Source: Subsaximicrobium wynnwilliamsii | GTDB taxonomy: Bacteria; Bacteroidota; Bacteroidia; Flavobacteriales; Flavobacteriaceae | Assembly (NCBI RefSeq): GCF_007997225.1 | Contig: NZ_VORM01000018.1 | Coordinates: forward strand, 41,715-105,714 | Direction: 5' to 3' | DNA: 64,000 nucleotides | Part shown: piece after piece, positions 50,625 through 60,086 of the stretch | Layout of the letters: every line of letters begins with the position of its first letter | Position numbering within the stretch: the first letter of the stretch is position 1 | The notes under the pieces: generated by a model | What the model was told of the DNA's origin: nothing | Database searches by the model: none | Seen by the model: only the letters and a program-made list of their open reading frames with translations | Translations under genes and position numbers: made by a program

Positions 50625-51476
50625 ATGAAAATGACGCTCAAAGAAATTTTCTTAGTCTCTAGACCGCGATTCTGGATGTACGTCCTTGGGACTTTTCTCG
50701 TTGGTGTCATTGCATCAGGAAACTTATTTTTGTATGATGCTACCACTACCCTGCTTTTAATAGCGTTTGGTTTATTCTTTACCCTACCCGCTAATGTTTT
50801 CATCTACGGTATTAACGATATCTACGACTACCAAACCGATATCCATAATGATAAAAAGATAAAGTACGAATCTGTATTGAAACAAGACAAACACAGAAGC
50901 TTGTGGCTCATCATTGTGCTGCTACTGCTTCCGTTTTTGCCTTTATTTTTTATGGTCAATCTGCCGGCAAAACTCGCTTTGCTGTTGTTTTTGTTTACCG
51001 GCCTGTTTTATTCAGCACGGCCCATAAGAGCAAAAAGCAAACCCCCTTTAGACGTTCTGTTTTCTGCAGTTATATATGTCACACCAGCACTCGTTGGGTT
51101 TTTTATCACCGGCAATACCAACATAGAATGGTTAGCAGTACTTGGGGGTCTTATTTGGGCTTTTGGGATGCAAACCTATTCTGCGATTCCAGATATTGAA
51201 GCCGATAAAAAAGCGGGTGTGAATACCTTGGCAATTATGCTTGGTGAGCAGAAATCTTTTTGGTTTTGCTTATTGGCCTATGTGATCTCGGCCTCGATTG
51301 GCTTTTACTACGTAGGATTTATTGCCATTGTCTTCGGAAGTGTTTATAGTGCCATGGTGCTATTAAGCATCTATAACAGTTCAAAATTATTCAAATATTA
51401 CACTTACTTCCCACTCATCAATGTGATTACAGGCGCAGTATTGTTTTTCTATCTATTTTTTAAAGCAATAGGGTAA
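50625..51476 (+). CDS. UbiA-family prenyltransferase, probable carotenoid (lycopene) elongase type
   Basis: This integral membrane prenyltransferase has about eight helices. The two Asp-rich motifs are NDIYDYQTD (about 65-73) and DIEADKKAGVNT (about 188-199), which bind the prenyl diphosphate through Mg2+. RPRFWMYVLGTFLVG opens the family fold. The gene ends 6 bp from the convergent CrtI-type desaturase gene. In C50 carotenoid producers, UbiA-type lycopene elongases sit beside CrtI-type desaturases, so such a role is plausible, but quinone or other prenylation cannot be excluded. Confidence 0.85.
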   Translation: MKMTLKEIFLVSRPRFWMYVLGTFLVGVIASGNLFLYDATTTLLLIAFGLFFTLPANVFIYGINDIYDYQTDIHNDKKIKYESVLKQDKHRSLWLIIVLLLLPFLPLFFMVNLPAKLALLLFLFTGLFYSARPIRAKSKPPLDVLFSAVIYVTPALVGFFITGNTNIEWLAVLGGLIWAFGMQTYSAIPDIEADKKAGVNTLAIMLGEQKSFWFCLLAYVISASIGFYYVGFIAIVFGSVYSAMVLLSIYNSSKLFKYYTYFPLINVITGAVLFFYLFFKAIG

Positions 51477-51482
51477 CGAAAA

Positions 51483-52991
51483 CTACAGGGATTTTAAGGG
51501 TTTGGAGGTTTTAATCTTTTGAATACGCTTGTAAACAAGTTCCGCCGAAATCAAACAAATGGGCATCCCAATGCCCGGACTTGTACCAGCACCCACATAA
51601 TAGAGATTTTTTACCTTTTTGCTGTAGTTTAAAGGGCGCTTTAGTGTTTGTTTCAAGGTATGCGCCATTCCTAAGGCAGTGCCTTTATAAGCGTTGTAAT
51701 CTCTTCGGAAATCATCGCTCCAGTAAGACCGTTCATAAACGATGTAATCTTCGAATGCAGGTAATTTTAAATCCGTTTTCATCAGATTCAAAATCTTCTG
51801 ACGATAGCTGGCCATATCAGCTTCGGAAAGTGTCAAGCCCGGAGGAATTGGCACAAGAACGAATAAATTATCAGTACCTGCTGGCGATAAATCTGGATCG
51901 GTTTCCGTGGGCTTACAAATGTAATAACTTGGGTCTTCCGGAAGCTGAGGCGTATCAAACAACTCTTTGAAATTTTGTTTCCAATCGCCACCAAAGCGTA
52001 GGTTGTGATGACTCAAAACCTCCAATTCTCTATCTAAACCAAGATACATGATAAACGCACTCGGACTCAAAACAGCCTTTTCCCAATATTTTTCAGGATA
52101 GGTTTGGTGACGCTTCTCGAGTAAATGGGTTTCCGTAAACCATAAATCGGCATTGGAGATAATCATGTCTGCTTCTAAAACAGTTCCGTTTTCGAGTAGT
52201 ACGCCGGTTGCTTTTTTGTTTTCAACTCTAATTTTTGACACAGGACTGTTGGTCATAAATTGGGTGCCATGCTTTTTATTGATGCTTACCAAAGCCTTTA
52301 CGATCTCGTAAATACCGCCTTTAGGGTAGTAAACGCCCATATTGAAATCGATGGCATTCATGATATTATACATGGCCGGTGTTTTTGAAGGATCAGAACC
52401 TAGAAACACCAAGGTATATTCCAATATTTTTTTAACCCGCTCGCTTTGAAACCATTTATTCAAATAAGATTGCATGGTTTGAAACGGATTGAGTTCAATC
52501 CCTTTTTTAATCACATCCCATTTTAAAAAATCCAGGGAAAATCCCATATTGCGATACATAAACGTATCCTTGGCCATTTCATATTGCTCTCCAGAACGCT
52601 TGAGGTACTCTTTAATCTTAGGCGTAATACCTGGCTCCAGCTGCTCAAAAAGCGGCAAGTCCTTATCCAGATCCGAATGGATATCAACGATGGGTAATTC
52701 TTCATCATTGGAAAAAAACACACGATACGACGGGGAAAGTTTTATAAGATCTAAATGTTTGGAAACATCTTCATCCAGCAATTTGAAATACTGCTCAAAT
52801 ACATCGGGCATGAGATACCAAGAAGGCCCCATGTCAAAGGTGTAACCCTCGGCTTCAAAAATATTGGCACGACCGCCAAGATTGGCATTCTTTTCAATGA
52901 CTGTGACCTCATATCCAGATTTAGCCAACAATGCAGCAGCACCTAGACCTCCAATCCCAGAACCTATAATTATGATTTTCTTTTTCAACAC
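51483..52991 (-). CDS. Phytoene desaturase-family (CrtI-type) flavoprotein
   Basis: The dinucleotide-binding start KKIIIIGSGIGGLGAAALLAKSGYEVTVIEKNANLGGRANIFE is followed by TFDMGPSWYLMP. The C-terminus has the hallmark NLYYVGAGTSPGIGMPICLISAELV. At 502 residues it is a full CrtI-type carotenoid desaturase or isomerase/ketolase-like relative; the exact reaction (phytoene desaturation versus 3,4-desaturation or oxidation) is not readable by eye. It is convergent with the prenyltransferase gene, with only 6 bp between stops. Confidence 0.92.
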   Translation of the reverse strand: MLKKKIIIIGSGIGGLGAAALLAKSGYEVTVIEKNANLGGRANIFEAEGYTFDMGPSWYLMPDVFEQYFKLLDEDVSKHLDLIKLSPSYRVFFSNDEELPIVDIHSDLDKDLPLFEQLEPGITPKIKEYLKRSGEQYEMAKDTFMYRNMGFSLDFLKWDVIKKGIELNPFQTMQSYLNKWFQSERVKKILEYTLVFLGSDPSKTPAMYNIMNAIDFNMGVYYPKGGIYEIVKALVSINKKHGTQFMTNSPVSKIRVENKKATGVLLENGTVLEADMIISNADLWFTETHLLEKRHQTYPEKYWEKAVLSPSAFIMYLGLDRELEVLSHHNLRFGGDWKQNFKELFDTPQLPEDPSYYICKPTETDPDLSPAGTDNLFVLVPIPPGLTLSEADMASYRQKILNLMKTDLKLPAFEDYIVYERSYWSDDFRRDYNAYKGTALGMAHTLKQTLKRPLNYSKKVKNLYYVGAGTSPGIGMPICLISAELVYKRIQKIKTSKPLKSL

Positions 52992-53200
52992 TGTAAAAAT
53001 AATGAAGCTTTTAGTGGTTTGAAATTATTTAAGCAGGAATTATGAAAAGTTGTTCAAATTTGATTTGGACTGAAAATCATGCGGCGATGAATGTTATGTT
53101 CTTTGATTACCCAGTTTATCGAAACAGCTTGCCAGCAGAACCTCCGCGAGTTCTGAAACTTCAAGATCAGTAATCAGGTTAGCGCTAGCAACTCATGGGA

Positions 53201-53887
53201 TTAGGGTTGTTTTTCGAAGGATTTGAATCGCCAAAAAGCGTTTTTTGGCACAGGGGCTTCAAAGGTTTCGAATGCTTTAGAGCCAGAGACTTGATAACTC
53301 AACTTCCAGGCATGAAGGCAAACAGATAAGGGTACATACTTTTGATCGGAACCATATTTTTCATCGCCAACAATGGGAAGGCCTATATGTGCCAATTGAG
53401 CTCTTATTTGATGGAATCGACCCGTGGTTGGCTTTACTTCCAAAAGATAGCCAAATTCATTTTCGTCTATAACTTGATAGGAAAGACGGCATTCTAAGGC
53501 CGTTTTTGATTTTGACGGAACGATATCTGCTTTTTTTTCTAAGTTGTTTTTTACCAGAAAATTAGTTAAGTGTGCTTTGGTCTTGGCTGGCTTTTTTTTG
53601 ACAATAGCCAGATAGGTTTTTTGGACTTTCCGGCTGCTAAACAACTCATTAAATTGAACAAGAATGCTTTTTTTCTTGGCAAAAACCATGACGCCACTGG
53701 TCACGCGATCCAACCGATGTATGACCCCAACATAAGGTTTCCGATTGTTTTTTGAAAGGTGTTGATGCACTTGATCCTCGACCGTGCTTTTTTCATACAG
53801 ACTTTTTTCGCTTATAAGTCCGGCCGATTTATTGACGACTAGGTAATCATTGTTTTCGTGAATAAGTTCAAGGTTGGGACTTGGCAT
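53201..53887 (-). CDS. RluA-family RNA pseudouridine synthase
   Basis: Isomerises uridine to pseudouridine in rRNA or tRNA. The catalytic motif is VIHRLDRVTSGVMVFAKK (Asp about 59). KTYLAIV, EVKPTTGRFHQIRAQLAHIGLPIVGDEKYG and LHAWKLSY complete the family pattern. At 228 residues it lacks an N-terminal S4 domain, like RluA and RluC-short types. The target position is unknown. It stands alone; a 1-kb gene-free region follows on its 5' side. Confidence 0.92.
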   Translation of the reverse strand: MPSPNLELIHENNDYLVVNKSAGLISEKSLYEKSTVEDQVHQHLSKNNRKPYVGVIHRLDRVTSGVMVFAKKKSILVQFNELFSSRKVQKTYLAIVKKKPAKTKAHLTNFLVKNNLEKKADIVPSKSKTALECRLSYQVIDENEFGYLLEVKPTTGRFHQIRAQLAHIGLPIVGDEKYGSDQKYVPLSVCLHAWKLSYQVSGSKAFETFEAPVPKNAFWRFKSFEKQP

Positions 53888-54963
53888 TCGCTTTAATAAT
53901 TTTGATTTTTTGTTTGAGGTCGTTCCTTACGCCGCTTTTTTGGCTAAAGGTAATGCGTAAACGTTTAATTCTTTAATTTTAGATCCTCATTGCACCTTTG
54001 CAACTTCCTTCATGCGCTCATTGCGTTTATTCTTTAAAATAAAGTATAAATCGCAATTAGAAATAATTAGGTTTAGTACTGGGATTATAATATTTAAGCC
54101 AGCAAAAAATTTGAACATGTTCAGAACTAATTATGAGATGTTCAATTTACTTGAAAACCCCTAAATAATTTCATTTTTGGGACCATGCATCGCATAGATA
54201 AGATTTTTTGTTTGGAAACATCCATCGCCTGGTTTGACTTGCAACTTCGTAGAAGTAGATCTAACCTCGTGATGTTTCTTTTGATTTAATTATAGTTGTC
54301 TTAGGTTTAAATTAGCCTTCTCACATTTTAATTAAACCATTCATTTGTTTTTCTCCAGAACCACAATAAAAACCGTGACAAAGCAGAACAAAAGACTGCA
54401 TAGTTCTGAGAATATCATAATCCGGAGTTCTATCAATATAAAGATCCTGCTATCAAGTTTAAGTTATTTTCTGCTAAATCAAAAATGGGATACAATCTAT
54501 TTCAGTTACAAGTATGTTTCAAACACTATTTTTTGTGCCAATTGGCATCAGAGCATACAATTATCCAATAAATCGTTCTTGAAAACCGCCTTGAATGTTG
54601 CATGATAGTGTTCTAAAGCACTTCATTTCGTCGGATATAATTGCATCACAAGGTCTTAAAGCCAATAAATAAGGTTTTTAATCGAAAACATGAGAACTCT
54701 TCTGATCAATATTTCTTTATTTGTTGGGCAGTCACTTCCGGAACATTTGAATGCAACTGATTAATAGCAGAATGAGTTGCTCTTATTTTACTTCTTATCC
54801 TAAATGGGTTGGGTCTTGTCCCCGTCTGTTACATAGAATTATCATTTGTAGCGTTAAAATTTAACCCTTTGCATGTATTATAATTACCGCAGTAATGTCT
54901 TACCAGCAACTAAAAAAGCCTTGCTGGTGGGTCGACTGTGGTGCATGCCCTAAACATCTAATT
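53888..54963. other. 1.1-kb region without a recognised gene
   Basis: Only short frames without motifs. The perfect 12-bp palindrome TGAACATGTTCA at 54112-54123 could be an operator. The promoter region of the following T9SS gene must lie in the right part, but no clear TAnnTTTG was picked out. Confidence 0.45.
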
Positions 54964-57165
54964 ATGAAAACAAAAATTACAAAAGTTTTAAGGTCTTGGT
55001 GCCTTTTGCCCTTATTATTAATGTCCTTAATAGTTCAGGGTAGAGAAAACAGTGCAATCGAAATCGCATTAGGTATTAACGATGTTACGTTGATTTCTGG
55101 TGTTGAAAATTTTTCAATTAGTTTTGAAAAAGAGCGTATCTGGGAGGTTTCGCCAGCCTCTATTTCTGATCTTGGTGGTCATGAAGGAGATGACAACGGC
55201 CCTAAGATTACAATTTGCCATTACCCACCAGGTAATCCAGAGAATGTCCAAACCATTGAAATAGCGGCTTCAGCATGGCCTGCACATGAAGCTCATGGGG
55301 ATACTCAAGGTGCATGCTCTAACGATGACGATGACGATGAAGGTGACGATGACGACGAAGATGAAGAAGGCTGCTACGCCATGGAAGTGATAGATTACAG
55401 CCCAACCGTTCAGTCCAACGGGAACGCCATTGCAAACAATAGAACTGATGCTACGGTAACACTTGGCGAACCAGATAGAGCAAATGAGGCCGGTGGCTTT
55501 GCATCCTTGGGTATTGGCGGTCAATTGACCCTGAGATTCTCGGGCGCTGTCTATGATACTGCGGGAGATGACATCCTGATCTACGAGACCTCTTTTTCTG
55601 GGGACAACTGTTCGGGTGCCAACGATGAGCGCGCCATGGTAGAGGTGTCACAGGATGGTACCAACTGGTACGATGCCGGTGAGATCTGCCGTGACGGCGC
55701 CATTGACCTTGACGGGATTCCCGTGGTCTATGTGACGCATATACGTATTACAGACATTACTACGGGTAGTGGAGATGGTTATGATGTTGATGGTGTAGAG
55801 GCCGTTAACGGCTGTCAAGATGTCCCAAGTGATGAGAACGATCCTTGCTACGGAGCCTTTGTGGTAGATAACAGCTATATGCCAGGTCTTAAAAAGAACG
55901 GTCAGCCAATCACAGACCCAGAACGTTTGGATCCCTCAAAAGCTTTGGGAGTACCTCAGGTTGATAATACTTCAAACTTTGTATCCTTGGGCTATGGTGG
56001 TGAGATCACTATCGGTTTTGATGGTTTGGTACTTAACCAGGTAGGCGATGATCTTGTGGTTGTAGAGACCACCTATGGAAACGCCACGTTTGCTTCCTAT
56101 CCGGAATCTGCCGATGTGTATGTTTCCCAGGACGGATTTAACTTTTACTTTATAGGAAGTGTGCTTACCAATGAATCGGCAAGCTTGGATATCTCCAATG
56201 CATCTGTGGCGTTGTCGTATATCACACAAGTGAGAGTTGTGGATACCACCCCAGAGGGTTCTGTATCTCCTGACGGCTTTGATCTGGATGGCATCATCTC
56301 ATTGCCGGGATGTACGGTTTTAGAGGATCCTAACACCTGTTTCAGCGAGATCGTCAACGGTGGCTTTGAAGATGACAACACCTTTGCCGGATCATGGAAG
56401 TATGTGCCTCAGGACGAAGTTCCGGGTTGGAGCACAACATCACCAACGGGCACTATAGAGATCCAGAGAAGCGGTATGGTTGATGGCAATGCGTCCAACA
56501 GTGGCGGTTTCCACTTTGAGCTCAACGGCGATGCACTCAACAACATTTACCAGGAGATCTGTACCACACCGGGCAGCAATATCGAGGTCAGCTTCTCATA
56601 CATGAAGCGACGCAATTCTGGTGTAGACGAGATGGAACTCTACTTTAGCGATGCCATCGAAACCATTACAGATGGAACTGCCTATCCATTCATGGCAACG
56701 CCAGGAGCGGGATGGGAGACTAAGAGCTTCGTTTACGCAGTGCCAGCGGGCCAAGAGTCAACAATCATCTTCTTCAAGGCGGTAAGTGGCACAAGTGCCA
56801 CCATTGGCAACCTATTGGATGATATCTCCGTAGCGACTACACTGGCATCACCAACCAGTCTGGAGGAGCTGTTTGCAGCACTCAGCACGAAAGATCAGGT
56901 CTTGGCAACAACCGAGGTCACGATGTACCCAGTGCCAGCGAGAGACAGATTGAACGTGAAGCTGCGCAGCCAACTTGGCGGCAAGGTATCTTACGAGATC
57001 GTATCGATCATGGGCCAGTCGCTTGGCAGAGGTTCACTAGACAATTACTCTGGACAGGGCGAGATCCATGCAGATGTCTCTAACCTTGCCGATGGTGCTT
57101 ACTTCCTGATGATCCATCTTAATGGTGAGACAATCAGTAAGAAGTTCATCAAGGCCACCAGATAG
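54964..57165 (+). CDS. Large T9SS type A sorting-domain protein with Asp-rich segment, 733 aa
   Basis: Start at ATG 54964, which gives a good signal peptide (MKTKITKVLRSWCLLPLLLMSLIVQG); the longer frame adds 23 residues ahead of it. The segment KITICHYPPGNPENVQTIEIAASAWPAHEAHGDTQGAC resembles a recurrent surface module with a CHxPPGNP...HxxHGDxxGxC pattern. An Asp/Glu run (about 118-135) could bind calcium. Two similar ~150-residue beta domains follow (GGFASLGIGGQLTLRFSG, NFVSLGYGGEITIGFDG), then a carbohydrate-binding-like domain and a C-terminal sorting domain (VTMYPVPARDRLNVKL...LADGAYFLMIHLNGETISKKFIKATR). Confidence 0.88.
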   Translation: MKTKITKVLRSWCLLPLLLMSLIVQGRENSAIEIALGINDVTLISGVENFSISFEKERIWEVSPASISDLGGHEGDDNGPKITICHYPPGNPENVQTIEIAASAWPAHEAHGDTQGACSNDDDDDEGDDDDEDEEGCYAMEVIDYSPTVQSNGNAIANNRTDATVTLGEPDRANEAGGFASLGIGGQLTLRFSGAVYDTAGDDILIYETSFSGDNCSGANDERAMVEVSQDGTNWYDAGEICRDGAIDLDGIPVVYVTHIRITDITTGSGDGYDVDGVEAVNGCQDVPSDENDPCYGAFVVDNSYMPGLKKNGQPITDPERLDPSKALGVPQVDNTSNFVSLGYGGEITIGFDGLVLNQVGDDLVVVETTYGNATFASYPESADVYVSQDGFNFYFIGSVLTNESASLDISNASVALSYITQVRVVDTTPEGSVSPDGFDLDGIISLPGCTVLEDPNTCFSEIVNGGFEDDNTFAGSWKYVPQDEVPGWSTTSPTGTIEIQRSGMVDGNASNSGGFHFELNGDALNNIYQEICTTPGSNIEVSFSYMKRRNSGVDEMELYFSDAIETITDGTAYPFMATPGAGWETKSFVYAVPAGQESTIIFFKAVSGTSATIGNLLDDISVATTLASPTSLEELFAALSTKDQVLATTEVTMYPVPARDRLNVKLRSQLGGKVSYEIVSIMGQSLGRGSLDNYSGQGEIHADVSNLADGAYFLMIHLNGETISKKFIKATR

Positions 57166-57192
57166 AACATTGGTATCATAGACCTTAAAACA

Positions 57193-57224
57193 AAAGGCCA
57201 GCTCAAAATGAGCTGGCCTTTTTT
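57193..57224 (+). terminator. Strong terminator after the large T9SS gene
   Basis: The 13-bp arms AAAGGCCAGCTCA / TGAGCTGGCCTTT (57193-57205, 57209-57221) have a 3-nt loop and a T-run. It starts 27 bp after the stop. Confidence 0.93.
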
Positions 57225-57319
57225 ATTGTTCAAAAAGGATTTTTTGATTTATTTGAGGTTTGCTCCAACCTTGGCAAACACTACATGTGTTTTTTTGCAG
57301 TTGAATCTATATTAGGAAA

Positions 57320-57440
57320 CACAGCCTGTTTGTCTATGGTTTGTTGTGTGATTGAGCACTTGATTCAGTAAATAAAAAACAAATAGAATCCCGATAATTA
57401 CCGAATGCGAGTCGCAACATTTCAGGTTTCGCAAGCTGCG
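57320..57440 (-). repeat. Degenerate attC-like element, minus orientation
   Basis: On the minus strand the stretch TTTACTGAATCAAGTGCTC followed by ACACAACA matches the right-half layout of E0/E6 (TTTGCTAAATTAG..GCTC..GCAACTA). The cores are eroded. It follows the FAD monooxygenase stop. Confidence 0.4.
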
Positions 57441-57445
57441 TATAA

Positions 57446-58903
57446 CTAGGAATCTTTACGCTTTATACAGCGTCCTCTAGGTTCATCACCCTCATGAAGC
57501 ACAATGTCGGAATGCAGGAACTGTGCTGCTTCGGCTGAAGCTTCTACTTTTGGAGTACTGCGTGCTATCATTTCTGTTTCAAAGGCAGTCAAAACACTTT
57601 TGCGCAGTCCGGCTTCCCGCCATTGCGATTGGGGTCTGCATCCGCTGTAGATGCCCCGAGCCAGCGCCAGCGCATCCAACAGCGCTTGATTTGCGCCTTG
57701 CCCTTTAAACGGACTCATAGGGTGGGCCGCATCCCCAATGAGCGTGACTGCTCCAGCGGTCTCCAATAGTTCTGAACTGAGTAATTCTCGGTCATACACG
57801 GGATAACCAGAAACTTGGGTTTCTTGGGTCGCCGCTAAAATTTGAGGAATGGGATCGTGCCATTGGGTTCTGCGGCAGGCTTCAGCTTTGAGTGCTTGAG
57901 CGCCTTGTGCACTAAGGGCTTTAGCTTCTTTTTCGAGCATTGGGAAGCTCAATTGCCACATGATTGAATTTGATGTATAGGGCATCATATAAATACGCTC
58001 GTGACCATTGGCGGTTTGAAATACCGTTGCCGAATCCAGCAGGGAACTTTCAAGGCCTTCGAGCCCCGCTAAAGGACAAATGCCCAATATCACGATACAG
58101 CCTAGGTAACGTAAGGGTGTGCTAGCTTCACCAAGGAGCAAGCTTCGCACCGAACTTCGAATACCGTCGGCCCCAACCACAAGATCTGCCTTGGCATTTT
58201 TGATCTCGCCATCCACTTGAAAGCGTAAATCAACACCTTGGCCCTCATCTTCGGTAAAACCCACTAATTGGTGTCCCCACTGCACGACATCCTGTGTGCC
58301 GAGTTGTTCAAGTAGCGCTAAGCGTAACGATTGCCGTGCGATATGCACATTCGTCCGCTTTGGCGCGCTATTGTCATCTTGCTGGATCCACTTTCGCATT
58401 CCCCATTCGCCAATCACTTTTCCTGCTGTAGTATGCATTAGATGCCGTGTTGAAACCACGCCTTCCTCCAAGGTAAAAACACCCAATCCCTCAATCGCTT
58501 TGCTCGCTTGTTGCAAAGTAAGACCGTAGCCTTGAGATCGCACATCAAAGTTAGTATCGCGTTCATAAAGTGTAAAAGGAATCTTACGGTGTAAACAAGC
58601 CACAGCCAGCGCCACGCCACCTATACCGCCACCAATAATGGCGAGGTGTGGGTAGTTTTCTGTATCTGGAATAGGTGCACTTGGGGAAGGAATCAACCCA
58701 GATCCGCTACAGTTCAAACAGGTGTATAGATGCCCTTTTGGGCGTATTGGAGCCCTTCCTTTGCCATTGGATTTTTGATAGTGTTCTAGTGATCTCTGGT
58801 AATTGAGCCGCACTTTCTTGCGCAGCCTCCTACTTTTTTTGCCGCGTCCTTGACAGTCCAGACAACTGGTCCAACTTGCCGCTTCATGTTCCAACGTTTT
58901 CAA
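57446..58903 (-). CDS. FAD-dependent monooxygenase with N-terminal DnaJ-like zinc-binding motif pair, 485 aa
   Basis: Residues 14-21 are CLDCQGRG and about 61-68 are CLNCSGSG, two CxxCxGxG motifs as in the DnaJ zinc-finger region, separated by a very basic stretch (RRLRKKVRLNYQ). From about 85 a PHBH-type flavoprotein follows: LAIIGGGIGGVALAVACL, then LVVGADGIRSSVR (DG motif) and VTLIGDAAHPMSPFKGQGANQALLDA (GD motif). The enzyme should hydroxylate an unknown substrate with NAD(P)H. The N-terminal pair probably binds Zn2+ or mediates a contact. The TACCTTTG -7 element lies 68 bp upstream. Confidence 0.9.
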   Translation of the reverse strand: MKTLEHEAASWTSCLDCQGRGKKSRRLRKKVRLNYQRSLEHYQKSNGKGRAPIRPKGHLYTCLNCSGSGLIPSPSAPIPDTENYPHLAIIGGGIGGVALAVACLHRKIPFTLYERDTNFDVRSQGYGLTLQQASKAIEGLGVFTLEEGVVSTRHLMHTTAGKVIGEWGMRKWIQQDDNSAPKRTNVHIARQSLRLALLEQLGTQDVVQWGHQLVGFTEDEGQGVDLRFQVDGEIKNAKADLVVGADGIRSSVRSLLLGEASTPLRYLGCIVILGICPLAGLEGLESSLLDSATVFQTANGHERIYMMPYTSNSIMWQLSFPMLEKEAKALSAQGAQALKAEACRRTQWHDPIPQILAATQETQVSGYPVYDRELLSSELLETAGAVTLIGDAAHPMSPFKGQGANQALLDALALARGIYSGCRPQSQWREAGLRKSVLTAFETEMIARSTPKVEASAEAAQFLHSDIVLHEGDEPRGRCIKRKDS

Positions 58904-58971
58904 TTCCTTATGATTTAACCTGATTTTGACGCGCTTCGATAAGCAAAAAATGAGTCTTTATAATGGATGCC

Positions 58972-58979
58972 CAAAGGTA
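58972..58979 (-). promoter_or_regulatory. -7 element TACCTTTG for the monooxygenase gene
   Basis: A TAnnTTTG match on the minus strand, leaving a leader of about 60 nt. Confidence 0.5.
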
Positions 58980-59156
58980 AAATAGTGATTATGGTTTTTC
59001 TGCGATTTAGGGTTAAAAAAAAATTATTTTTCTGGGAGACTATTTTGAGTAGGGATCTGGCTTGCTTCGGCTCTTAACATACATTTGGGTGTGGGGAATT
59101 AGTATTTGCAGGCTCAAGCCTAGCCATTGATGCTAAGCGGTAAGCTAGACTTGCTT

Positions 59157-59882
59157 TTAATAATATTCTATTTCGTAGCTATAATTCTGGGGGTCCTGAA
59201 ATATGTAATTCAACGATTTTTTATCTGCTAATTTTCGCAATTTACCGTATTGGAAAGTCAAAGTGGTATCTCTAAACCTGCCAATTGTTTGATAGGTGTA
59301 TTTTTTATCTGAATAGTCATATAATTCAATCAATGGCTTTTGCTTGCGATTATTGTAACTAACTCTTTTTATTTTCCTTTGCTCTTGGTCATAAAATATC
59401 GTGTCCATAAACACAATGGCTTTTTCAAAATCTGGTTTTTCGACAGGCGATAATTCCCAAGAAAATGTTTTAGAACTTTTCATTTGTTTCGTTTTTTTTG
59501 TGTCCCTAATGAATCGAATAAGGGAGTCAGACTCGTATTTTATCTGTTTTTCAATGCCCGTTTTTTCGTCAAATTCAAAAGTGGAAAATGAACGAACCAC
59601 ACAAGTATCTTCGGAAACAAAATGTTCACAAAAATAGTCAGAAACCCGATGACCATTCGAATATTCAATGGTTCGGATTTTATTTCTGAATGTTTTTAAT
59701 CTGGAATCATAGTTTCCATACTTCACTTCTTTGATTAAGTTTTCAGAGTCATCGAATTCGCTAAGCCTATTTTCAACCAAGCTATCTCCTACTTTTTTAA
59801 ATTCTACAATTGATTTTATGGTTTGAGAAAAGCTCAAGATTGAAGTTAGACATATAATTGTGTAAATGAGGTTTTTCAGCAT
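59157..59882 (-). CDS. Secreted hypothetical protein, 241 aa
   Basis: Signal peptide MLKNLIYTIICLTSILSFSQ. The mature part has repeated strand-turn segments (NLIKEVKYGNYDSRLKTFRNKIRTIEYSNGHRV, KKIKRVSYNNRKQKPLIELYDYSDKKYTY) similar to the beta-repeat (MORN/YD-like) proteins of Bacteroidota. No function can be assigned. An eroded attC-like element lies upstream on the same strand, so it may have been a cassette gene. Confidence 0.75.
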   Translation of the reverse strand: MLKNLIYTIICLTSILSFSQTIKSIVEFKKVGDSLVENRLSEFDDSENLIKEVKYGNYDSRLKTFRNKIRTIEYSNGHRVSDYFCEHFVSEDTCVVRSFSTFEFDEKTGIEKQIKYESDSLIRFIRDTKKTKQMKSSKTFSWELSPVEKPDFEKAIVFMDTIFYDQEQRKIKRVSYNNRKQKPLIELYDYSDKKYTYQTIGRFRDTTLTFQYGKLRKLADKKSLNYIFQDPQNYSYEIEYY

Positions 59883-59885
59883 AGT

Positions 59886-60000
59886 TTACAATGTGGTTTT
59901 AGCAGGTTAGTTGTGTGGTTGAGCACCTAATTTAGCAAAGTTCTCTTCGCTACCAATTTCTGTATCACAAATTGCCGGTAGTTCTACACATATACTTTTT
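59886..60000 (-). repeat. Degenerate attC-like element, minus orientation
   Basis: On the minus strand TTTGCTAAATTAGGTGCTC and CACACAACTAACC match the E0/E6 right half. The terminal core is ATTGTAA instead of GTTGTAA, 7 bp before the ATG of the secreted protein. The left half is not recognisable. Confidence 0.5.
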
Positions 60001-60086
60001 TTGGTTTCAATAGAGATGGCATCTCAATACGTTCTATTTGTTTTATGGATGCATTTGGCATAATGCTTACTAAGTCACGCTGCGAT

